DNA of 10,354 nt from an uncultured Lachnospiraceae bacterium. Its GTDB lineage: Bacteria; Bacillota; Clostridia; Lachnospirales; Lachnospiraceae. Under the pieces are notes generated by a model, which was not told where the DNA came from, did no database searches, and saw only the letters and a list, made by a program, of their open reading frames with translations. The DNA lies in contig CAJUJM010000022.1 in the NCBI GenBank assembly GCA_910586755.1, positions 1-10,354 of the forward strand, written 5' to 3'. Made by a program: the position numbers and the translations under genes. The first letter of the stretch is position 1. Each line of letters opens with the position of its first letter. Shown here one piece after another: positions 1 through 5,636 of the stretch.

Positions 1-4
1 AATT

Positions 5-31
5 GGCAGGCGCCGCTTTGCGGCGCCTGCC
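5..31. promoter_or_regulatory. GC-rich perfect hairpin upstream of deoC
   Basis: A 12-bp perfect stem (GGCAGGCGCCGC pairing with GCGGCGCCTGCC) closes on a TTT loop. It ends 18 nt before the deoC ribosome binding site. On the + strand no T-tract follows it, so it is not a classical intrinsic terminator in that direction. It may be an intercistronic stabilising or attenuating hairpin, or the 3' end of an upstream gene's transcript, which lies outside the window. The structure is seen directly; the role is inferred. Confidence 0.6.
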
Positions 32-61
32 GGTACCGCTAAGAGGAACAGGAGATAGAAG

Positions 62-730
62 ATGGATGGAAAAATCTTTCAATATGTAGATCACACCCTG
101 CTGACCCAGCAGGCAGGATGGGAGGAAATCAGAAAAATTTGTGACGAGGCAGTAGCCTATGGAGTTGCATCTGTGTGCATTCCCCCAGCTTTTGTAAAAA
201 GGGCCAAAGATTATGTGAAAGATACCATGAAGGTCTGCACGGTAATTGGCTTTCCCAATGGTTATAATACAAAGGCCGTAAAGCTTTTTGAGACAGAAGA
301 CGCAATCCAAAACGGAGCCGATGAGATTGACATGGTGATCAACCTGGGAGACGTAAAAGACAAAGAGTGGGAACGGATTGAAGAAGAGATCCGGGAAATA
401 AAAGGGGTTTGTGGATCAAAAGTGTTAAAAGTAATCATTGAAACCTGCCTGCTGACGGAGGAAGAAAAAATCCGGATGTGCCAGATCGTTACAGAGGCCG
501 GAGCGGATTTCATCAAAACCTCCACAGGATTTTCCACAAAAGGAGCTACCTTTGAAGACATCCGGTTATTTGCAGAACATATAGGCCCCGGCGTGAAAAT
601 AAAAGCAGCCGGAGGCATTAGCTCTATGGAGGATGCAGAAAAGTTTGTAGAGCTTGGCGCGTCACGTCTGGGAACCAGCCGGATTGTAAAGCTTGCTAAG
701 GCAGAAGAGGCCGATCCGGGCAGCTATTAA
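62..730 (+). CDS. deoC: Deoxyribose-phosphate aldolase (EC 4.1.2.4)
   Basis: Class I aldolase that cleaves 2-deoxy-D-ribose-5-phosphate to D-glyceraldehyde-3-phosphate and acetaldehyde in the cytoplasm, the last step of deoxynucleoside catabolism. The 222 residues fit a single TIM barrel of normal family length. The Schiff-base lysine is K152 in IKTSTGF. The supporting catalytic residues are D90 in DEIDMVIN and K181 in KAAGGI, equivalent to Asp102, Lys167 and Lys201 of the E. coli enzyme. The N-terminal YVDHTLL and the GFPNG motif are also typical. The ATG is preceded by AGGAG seven bases upstream, which supports this start. The phosphorylase gene starts 61 bp downstream in the same direction, so the two are probably co-transcribed. 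No promoter is visible in the 61 bp before it, so transcription probably enters from outside the window. Confidence 0.97.
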   Translation: MDGKIFQYVDHTLLTQQAGWEEIRKICDEAVAYGVASVCIPPAFVKRAKDYVKDTMKVCTVIGFPNGYNTKAVKLFETEDAIQNGADEIDMVINLGDVKDKEWERIEEEIREIKGVCGSKVLKVIIETCLLTEEEKIRMCQIVTEAGADFIKTSTGFSTKGATFEDIRLFAEHIGPGVKIKAAGGISSMEDAEKFVELGASRLGTSRIVKLAKAEEADPGSY

Positions 731-791
731 AGAAAGCGGTTGCCATTAAAGAGAGATGTCCGCCAGGCAGAATGGGGAAAGGAAAAATGCT

Positions 792-2114
792 ATGAGAATG
801 TACGACCTGATTGAAAAGAAAAAGCAGGGAAAGAGGCTGGAGAAAGAGGAAATCCGGTTTATGATAAAAGGCTTTACAGACGGAAGCATACCGGATTACC
901 AAATGTCGGCAATGCTGATGGCAATCTATTTCCAGGGGATGGAGGATCAGGAGATTACAGACTTGACTCTGGAGATCGCAGCATCCGGGGACCAGCTGGA
1001 TTTATCCGCTATTCATGGATTTAAGGCAGATAAACACAGTACCGGAGGAGTAGGAGATAAAACGACTTTAATCATCGGCCCTATTGTTGCCTCCCTGGGA
1101 GTGAAGGTGGCAAAAATTTCCGGAAGAGGTTTGGGGCATACCGGAGGAACGGTTGACAAGATGGAAAGTGTTCCGGGAACCAGAACTTCCCTGACAGAGG
1201 AAGAATTTTTCCGTTTGGTAAATGAAAACGGAATTGCCGTTATGGGCCAGACCAGCAATCTGGTTCCGGCAGACAAAAAGCTGTATGCCCTGCGGGACGT
1301 AACCGCTACAGTTGACAGTGTTCCGCTGATTGCCTCATCCATTATGAGCAAAAAGCTTTCATCCGGAAGCGACGGGATCGTACTGGATGTGAAAACCGGA
1401 AGCGGCGCATTTATGAAAACTCTGGAGGATTCTGAGCTGCTGGCCAGGAAAATGGTGGCAATCGGTTCCATGGCAGGCCGCCGGTGCTGTGCATTGATTA
1501 CAGATATGGATATTCCTCTGGGACATGCCATTGGAAATTCTATGGAGGTTATGGAAGCTATTGAGACGCTAAAGGGAAATGGCCCTGAGGATTTAACTCA
1601 GGTGTGCCTGCACCTGGCATCCAATATGCTTTATATGGCAGGAAAAGGAACGTTAGAGGAGTGCAGGAAAATGGCGGAAAAAGCCATCCGGGATCAAACA
1701 GCTTTGCAAACCCTAGCCAATATGTTTAAAGGCCAGGGAGGGGATCCAGCGTATATCCGAAATCCTGAGCTTTTCCCCAGGGCGCCCTATTCCTGCGAGG
1801 TAAAAGCGCCAAAAGCAGGATACATTCAGGGAATGGATGCGGAAAGCTGCGGATTGATTTCCGTTATGTTAGGCGCCGGGAGAACCAAAAAAGAAGACGT
1901 CATTGATATGAGCGCCGGAATTTATCTTCATAAAAAGTATGGGGACAGAGTAGAGGCAGGAGACACCCTGGCTGTTTTGTACGGGAGCGATGAGACTGTA
2001 TTTGCAGAAGCAGCAAGAAAACTGACGGAAAGCTACCGGATTGAACCGGAAGTCCCGCCTGTAAAAAAGCTGGTATATGCCAGAGTGACAGAGGAAGGGA
2101 CAGAGTGGTATTAA
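792..2114 (+). CDS. pdp: Pyrimidine-nucleoside phosphorylase (thymidine/uridine phosphorylase family)
   Basis: Phosphorolyses uridine, thymidine or deoxyuridine to the free base and (deoxy)ribose-1-phosphate in the cytoplasm, feeding DeoC via phosphopentomutase. The 440 residues match the family's usual 430-440. The N-terminal alpha domain begins MRMYDLIEKK and contains DYQMSAMLMAIYF. The phosphate-binding KHSTGGVGDK is at 81-90, the family signature SGRGLGHTGGTVDK at 110-123, YALRDVTATVDS at 165-176 and SSIMSKKLSSGSD at 182-194. The C-terminal region holds the usual lipoyl-like domain with a VKAPKAGYI segment. I chose the ATG at 792 because it gives the canonical MRMYD N terminus and has GGAAAGG about nine bases upstream. 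An in-frame ATG at 756 would add 12 atypical residues and has no good ribosome binding site. The gene ends just before a terminator-like hairpin. The Firmicute context favours Pdp (broad pyrimidine specificity) over the enterobacterial thymidine-only DeoA, but specificity cannot be proven from the sequence. Confidence 0.95.
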   Translation: MRMYDLIEKKKQGKRLEKEEIRFMIKGFTDGSIPDYQMSAMLMAIYFQGMEDQEITDLTLEIAASGDQLDLSAIHGFKADKHSTGGVGDKTTLIIGPIVASLGVKVAKISGRGLGHTGGTVDKMESVPGTRTSLTEEEFFRLVNENGIAVMGQTSNLVPADKKLYALRDVTATVDSVPLIASSIMSKKLSSGSDGIVLDVKTGSGAFMKTLEDSELLARKMVAIGSMAGRRCCALITDMDIPLGHAIGNSMEVMEAIETLKGNGPEDLTQVCLHLASNMLYMAGKGTLEECRKMAEKAIRDQTALQTLANMFKGQGGDPAYIRNPELFPRAPYSCEVKAPKAGYIQGMDAESCGLISVMLGAGRTKKEDVIDMSAGIYLHKKYGDRVEAGDTLAVLYGSDETVFAEAARKLTESYRIEPEVPPVKKLVYARVTEEGTEWY

Positions 2115-2135
2115 TGGAGGCATAAGGGCTGCGAA

Positions 2136-2172
2136 AAGGCATTTGATGGTATCTAATATCATCAAATGCCTT
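2136..2172. terminator. Bidirectional intrinsic terminator between converging genes
   Basis: Perfect 13-bp stem AAGGCATTTGATG / CATCAAATGCCTT with an 11-nt loop. It lies 21 bp after the phosphorylase stop and 65 bp after the stop of the converging - strand gene. On the + strand it is followed by CTTTATGC (weak T-run). On the - strand it is followed by TTTTCGC, so it can serve both operons. Confidence 0.8.
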
Positions 2173-2237
2173 CTTTATGCTTAATAGCCTTTAATATATT
2201 GATTAGCTTTGCTGTTTTGAATTGTTTTGGAATTTTG

Positions 2238-3692
2238 TCACCGTCTTTGTTCCAGAATGGACCATTTTACATGCTGCCTGGTTCCCTGGTTTTCAATTAT
2301 GCTTTTTTTAACTAAAACTGCTATGCAACGCTGCACAGTTCTTGTAGAGAGTCTAATACTGTCGGCAATCATGCGTGTAGAGGCTTCCGGATTTGCTTTT
2401 ACAAAATGGTACACAAGAAGCTCATTTTTAGAGATGTCCGTTTGGGCAGTGTTCCTGACGGTATTGGAGCCAAAAGTCGCGTCACTCGTGCCAGAAGTCG
2501 CGCCACTTGTGTCAGAAGTCGCGTCAATACAGTTCCGGATTGTCGCATTCAGCATAAAAGCGACATCCTTATATTCCGGCACCGGCAGCCCTGCCTTTTC
2601 CATTTCCCGGTACATCCGGTCAACACCTTCCCCAAATTCCTGCACATAATCATACTCATGTAAAAAGGCGGCGATTTTAGGATTACGGGAAAAGTGGACC
2701 TGGCGCATATTGTTCAGGCGGACGATGCCGGGCAGGTTGCCGGGGCTTTCCACAACAATCCGGTCATCGAACATTTTGACCTGGATGTCGGTGCCTTTGA
2801 TGCTATAGTCGCGATGTGTGACGGCGTTTATGATAATTTCCTTCCAAACGAATTCTGGGAATTCGGGTGTTGTGACAAATTTTCCTTCTTTTCCGAGGTA
2901 AGTATGTTCCTTTATCTGATCCCGGACGAAGGAAAGCGTTTTTTCCAACATGTCGAGGATGCGCCCGGTAAATACTTTATCCTTTACCACGTTCATTTCA
3001 GCGCCGACTTTGGCTTCCGTGCCGTCATAGCGGATGAAGCGGATCCTTGCCCGCTGGAAGTACTGCTGTGGGTCTTTCCCAAACAGGAGGATGGCGGCGG
3101 CGCTCATTTCCCGACGGCCGCTTTTCGTGACAATAAAGGATTTGTTCTGGCGGATATATTCCTCCGGCGACCTGGCATAGCCTATCTTTTTACAGTAGGA
3201 TGCCACGAAGTCCATATCAATATCCTCAATGGAGGAGTCTGCTACCGGTTCGTCTTCATAATAGCGTGAGCCTTTGGAATACATCAGCCGAAGCCGGTCG
3301 TCAAAGCTTAGCTTCTGGGATTTGTCGCCCATACGGTAGTATACGTCATCCTGCTGGTTCGCATGGAGTTCCGAACTCTGGGGGATTTCAATGACCAGAA
3401 GATGGTTGGGTTTCCCGTTTTTATCTATGCATTCCAAAGTTTCCGTTTCAATAAGGACAGAGGGCTTACAGAAATCAAAGGGGACTCGCAGGATTTCATT
3501 GACGTTTTCGGTATAGCCATCAATTCCTGTAATTTCACCGTTATCCTCAATACCGATGACTAATGTGCCGCCGTCAGCGTTGGCAAAGGCGGTGATATGG
3601 TTAGACAGTCCCTTTGGCTCCTTGCGGGCGCTTTTCCTATCGTAAGTCTGGTCTTCTTTTTTGGTTTTTAATTCTTCTACAGAATATTTCAT
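2238..3692 (-). CDS. Schlafen AlbA_2-domain / GHKL-like ATP-binding putative regulator with C-terminal winged helix
   Basis: A 484-residue cytoplasmic protein of the widespread bacterial 'AlbA_2 putative DNA-binding plus HATPase_c_4' type. Its physiological function is generally unknown. The AlbA_2 (divergent Schlafen AAA_4) domain covers about residues 10-130 and contains FANADGGTLVIGIEDNG (36-52). The GHKL-like ATPase region covers about 275-385. It shows an N-box-like EIIINAVTHRDYS (285-297), FDDRIVVESPGNLPG (308-322), NPKIAAFL (337-344) and EFGEGVDRM (352-360). A Ser/Thr/Asp-rich repeat linker follows at about 389-410, then a winged helix at 424-484 with STRTVQRCIAVLVKK. The ATG at 3692 has GGAGG six bases upstream and is preferred to an in-frame TTG at 3713 that overlaps the upstream stop. 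It lies 17 bp downstream of the small HTH gene and is probably co-transcribed and possibly translationally coupled. Family assignment is firm; the biological role is not known. Confidence 0.88.
   Translation of the reverse strand: MKYSVEELKTKKEDQTYDRKSARKEPKGLSNHITAFANADGGTLVIGIEDNGEITGIDGYTENVNEILRVPFDFCKPSVLIETETLECIDKNGKPNHLLVIEIPQSSELHANQQDDVYYRMGDKSQKLSFDDRLRLMYSKGSRYYEDEPVADSSIEDIDMDFVASYCKKIGYARSPEEYIRQNKSFIVTKSGRREMSAAAILLFGKDPQQYFQRARIRFIRYDGTEAKVGAEMNVVKDKVFTGRILDMLEKTLSFVRDQIKEHTYLGKEGKFVTTPEFPEFVWKEIIINAVTHRDYSIKGTDIQVKMFDDRIVVESPGNLPGIVRLNNMRQVHFSRNPKIAAFLHEYDYVQEFGEGVDRMYREMEKAGLPVPEYKDVAFMLNATIRNCIDATSDTSGATSGTSDATFGSNTVRNTAQTDISKNELLVYHFVKANPEASTRMIADSIRLSTRTVQRCIAVLVKKSIIENQGTRQHVKWSILEQRR
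2472..2526. repeat. 21-nt minisatellite inside the AlbA_2 protein gene
   Basis: Two full and one partial copy of a 21-nt unit whose conserved start reads AGAAGTCGCG (first copy AAAAGTCGCG), beginning at 2472, 2493 and 2514. On the coding (-) strand this yields heptads of the form [D/G]ATS[D/G]TS, ending in a degenerate DATFGSN. The repeat encodes the flexible linker between the ATPase-like region and the winged helix. Copy number may vary between strains without shifting the frame. Confidence 0.8.
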
Positions 3693-3709
3693 AGAGAACC
3701 TCCATACTG

Positions 3710-3919
3710 TCAAGCATCTGTGCGTGCCGCTGGCTTTGCTTTTATATATTTGCCACTTTTGATTCTGGCATCTGATGGTTTTTCAGCGTTTTCCGGAATC
3801 AGCCAGGTGTTCCCGGTTTTCTGGACTTCTGGGATGCGGCCCTCTGCACACAGGACAGCAACTCGTCGTTTTGAAAGTCCCCACTTTTTTCCGGTTTCCT
3901 GCGTTGAAAGAAATTTCAT
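3710..3919 (-). CDS. Small excisionase/MerR-type helix-turn-helix DNA-binding protein
   Basis: A 69-residue protein starting MKFLSTQETGKKWGLSKRRV. The pattern of an initial strand, 'TQETGKKWGLSKRRVAVLCAEGRI' as helix-turn-helix, then 'GNTWLIP' as wing is typical of HTH_17/AlpA/excisionase-like winged helices. The tail EKPSDARIKSGKYIK is basic and of a kind often seen in Clostridia small HTH proteins. The ATG at 3919 has AGGAGG nine bases upstream. An ATG-less upstream extension to 3976 would run through the promoter and is rejected. It is the first gene of the cassette with the AlbA_2 protein, and its stop (TTGA) overlaps the possible TTG start of that gene. It probably binds its own promoter, which contains an inverted repeat. 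No recombinase is nearby, so a true excisionase role is unlikely. Confidence 0.82.
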   Translation of the reverse strand: MKFLSTQETGKKWGLSKRRVAVLCAEGRIPEVQKTGNTWLIPENAEKPSDARIKSGKYIKAKPAARTDA

Positions 3920-3947
3920 GCTTCCTCTCCTCCTTGTGTATAGTGTT

Positions 3948-3976
3948 ATTATATTCATTAAAATGAATAATATCAA
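3948..3976 (-). promoter_or_regulatory. Near-consensus sigma-A promoter of the HTH/AlbA_2 cassette
   Basis: Read on the - strand: -35 TTGATA (3976-3971), exactly 17 bp of spacer, -10 TATAAT (3953-3948). It lies 28 bp upstream of the HTH gene's start codon. Five of six -35 bases and all six -10 bases match consensus. Confidence 0.85.
3952..3969. promoter_or_regulatory. Inverted repeat filling the promoter spacer (candidate operator)
   Basis: TATTCAT-TAAA-ATGAATA is a perfect 7-bp inverted repeat placed between the -35 and -10 boxes of the HTH cassette and overlapping two bases of the -10. A bound protein would block RNA polymerase. The small HTH product or the AlbA_2 protein's winged helix is the obvious candidate. 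The structure is seen; operator function is inferred. Confidence 0.6.
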
Positions 3977-4206
3977 GGAGATTCTAAAAATTCAGAATGG
4001 TATGTAACAGTTCAGACGGGTATCTTCTTGCCTGGCTGCGCCGGACAAGCAAACATTGCCCCGCCAAAGGTATAAATCATTTTTTCATAGTGGTCTTTAA
4101 AAATATTCTATAGTATGTTCATAAGTCTATTATGAATAAAAACCGATAACCATTAACATATTTTGGATTTTATGGGGAAAATGTTAATAAACCGGCTACA
4201 TATAAA

Positions 4207-4236
4207 TTGACGGTGCTATTGTAAAAATGTTAGGAT
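4207..4236 (+). promoter_or_regulatory. Candidate promoter of the solute-binding gene
   Basis: TTGACG (4207-4212), an 18-bp spacer, then TAGGAT (4231-4236, four of six bases matching consensus). A second, perfect -35 TTGACA lies at 4249-4254, but only weak -10 candidates (such as TGTTAC at 4273) follow it. A weak -10 is what an activator-dependent promoter often shows, and an AraC-type regulator is encoded downstream. Which box is used cannot be decided from sequence. Confidence 0.4.
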
Positions 4237-4294
4237 AAGGGCATCAAATTGACAGATAAATCTGGGAAAAGGTGTTACAAATCTAACTTTTTAA

Positions 4295-4312
4295 TTTCGA
4301 AATAATTCGAAA
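4295..4312. promoter_or_regulatory. TTTCGAA-ATAA-TTCGAAA inverted repeat in the leader (candidate operator)
   Basis: Perfect 7-bp arms around a 4-nt centre. It can equally be read as two TTCGAA palindromes (4296-4301 and 4306-4311) exactly 10 bp apart, one helical turn. It ends five bases before the AGGAGG ribosome binding site (4317-4322), so a bound protein, or a weak RNA hairpin, could affect expression. Confidence 0.5.
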
Positions 4313-4328
4313 CCGTAGGAGGTACAAC

Positions 4329-5608
4329 ATGAAAAAAACAAAGTGGAAGAACATAGTTTCTTTCGGATTATGTGCAGCAATGGCATTGAATATAGCCGCC
4401 TGCTCTTCTGGCGGCACTGCTCCGGCAGAAAGCGGCGGAGGCGCAGCCCCTGCCACTGCGGCAGCCGGGGAGCCGTCAGGTGAAGCTGGGGAGGTAACCT
4501 TTACATTTTCCACGAAGAAAGCATTTTCCATTTTACCGCTCCAACCCCCCGGTTCTTTATGGATTCCATCCGTTTTGTGGTAATTGATAAAGACGCTTAT
4601 GAGGCGGATCCAGAGAACTTCTTTAAAAAGCCTGTAGGGACCGGCCCATATGTGGTAGACAGCTTTGACCCCAATACAGCGAATTTAAGCCTGACCAGAA
4701 ATGATAATTGGTGGGCGTGGACAGAGGAAAATAAGAGCAATGTGGATGTGATTCGGTACACCTGTATTTCGGATGCCACCAGCCGTACTTCTGCGCTGCG
4801 TACCGGCGAAGTAGATCTGGTAGAAGATATTGCCCTGGACGATTTAGACGTAATTGCCAGCGAGGGGTTAAAGGGAGAGACCTTCTTCCAGCAGCGCCAT
4901 TATTTCTTTGCAGTAAATTGTAATGAAGGAAGCCCCCTGGCAGACTTAAAGGCGCGTCAGGCACTGTCCATGTGTATTGATCGGGAACTTATCTGCACCT
5001 CTATTCTGGGCGGCGGCGAGGCTGCAGATTGGCCTTTCGCGTCTTTCATGGTAGCTTATGATGGGGAAAATGCCGGATATGAATATAACCCGGAGAAGGC
5101 TAAGGCATTATTAAAGGAATCCGGTTACAATGGAGAAGAGATTATCATTACTTACGGCAACGGCGTTATGCCCAGAGGCGACGAGGTTATGCAGGCAATC
5201 CAGGCAATGGCCGGAGAGATTGGATTTAACATTGGCATCGAAGTATTAGACAATGCAACGGTTGTAGAGATGCGGGAGTCCGGACAGTATGACCTGTGCG
5301 TAGGCGGGCAGACTGCTCAGGGCGGCGAACCATTTAACGAGTACATTCAGCTGCTGGGAAGAAGAGATAAATGTGTCACCGGGCTGGTTGACGAAGAACT
5401 GTTCTCCATCATCGACAAGGTTTCTACCGAGATGGATCCCAAAGTACGTGAGGAAGAGCTGAAGGTAGCTTATAAGAGGGTTATGGACAACTTAAACTTC
5501 CTGTATCTGGTAAATCCGGAAATCGGGGTAGGTATGGCAGGAGACATAGAAGGGGTTATTTTAAATACAGACGCGTTCCACGATTATCGCTTTATCAGGA
5601 GAAATTAA
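4329..5608 (+). pseudogene. Family 5 extracellular solute-binding lipoprotein, internally deleted and frameshifted
   Basis: The intact protein would be the lipid-anchored binding protein of a peptide/oligosaccharide-type ABC importer (SBP_bac_5). It has a strong start: AGGAGG six bases before the ATG at 4329. A lipoprotein signal peptide follows (MKKTKWKN, hydrophobic core, lipobox IAAC with Cys25), then a Gly/Ala/Ser-rich linker and the mature strand EVTFTFSTKK. That frame stops at 4583. A second frame carries the rest, recognisable from FHFTAPTPRFF (from about 4526) through VGTGPY, then ADLKARQALSMCIDRELI, to a C terminus at 5608. The jump lies near 4511-4523. Family members run about 500-550 residues, whereas this region has room for about 426, so roughly 100-130 residues of lobe I are missing as well as the frame being lost. 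No ribosome binding site precedes the internal ATG at 4559. No permease or ATPase genes adjoin it. Assembly error is possible but would have to remove about 300-400 bp. Confidence 0.85.
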
Positions 5609-5636
5609 TGGAATCAAGAGGAAAGGGAAGGAAACT

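Larger units (their letters stand above)
3977..4328. other. Gene-free AT-rich regulatory interval
   Basis: About 350 bp without a supportable gene, between the divergent HTH cassette and the solute-binding gene. It contains an imperfect hairpin at 4027-4049 (CTTG..CTGGC-TGC-GCCGG..CAAG), an inverted repeat TTCATAA-GTCTA-TTATGAA at 4118-4136, and an ATTAACAT (4152-4159) / ATGTTAAT (4181-4188) inverted pair. AAAATGTTA occurs twice in the same orientation (4178-4186 and 4224-4232), and candidate promoters lie at 4207-4278. Short open frames here are without ribosome binding sites or recognisable products. Confidence 0.7.

Noticed and set aside
756..791. Earlier in-frame start for the phosphorylase
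   Set aside because: Adds MSARQNGERKNA, absent from family N termini, and lacks a proper ribosome binding site; the ATG at 792 has one.
1013..1531. 172-residue open frame on the - strand
   Set aside because: Lies wholly inside the well-supported phosphorylase gene, with no ribosome binding site and no recognisable domain.
2472..2526. CRISPR-like repeats
   Set aside because: Head-to-tail copies with no spacers, in frame inside a gene; a coding minisatellite fits better.
2694..3269. 191-residue open frame on the + strand
   Set aside because: Antisense to the AlbA_2 gene, whose domains are clearly recognisable; no ribosome binding site.
3693..3713. TTG start adding seven residues to the AlbA_2 protein
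   Set aside because: The ATG at 3692 has GGAGG at ideal spacing; the TTG merely overlaps the upstream stop codon.
4545..4550. Six-C run as the sole cause of the solute-binding gene frameshift
   Set aside because: The family-like frame is already recognisable upstream of it (FHFTAPTP from about 4526), and about 100 residues are missing, so a one-base homopolymer error cannot explain the lesion.
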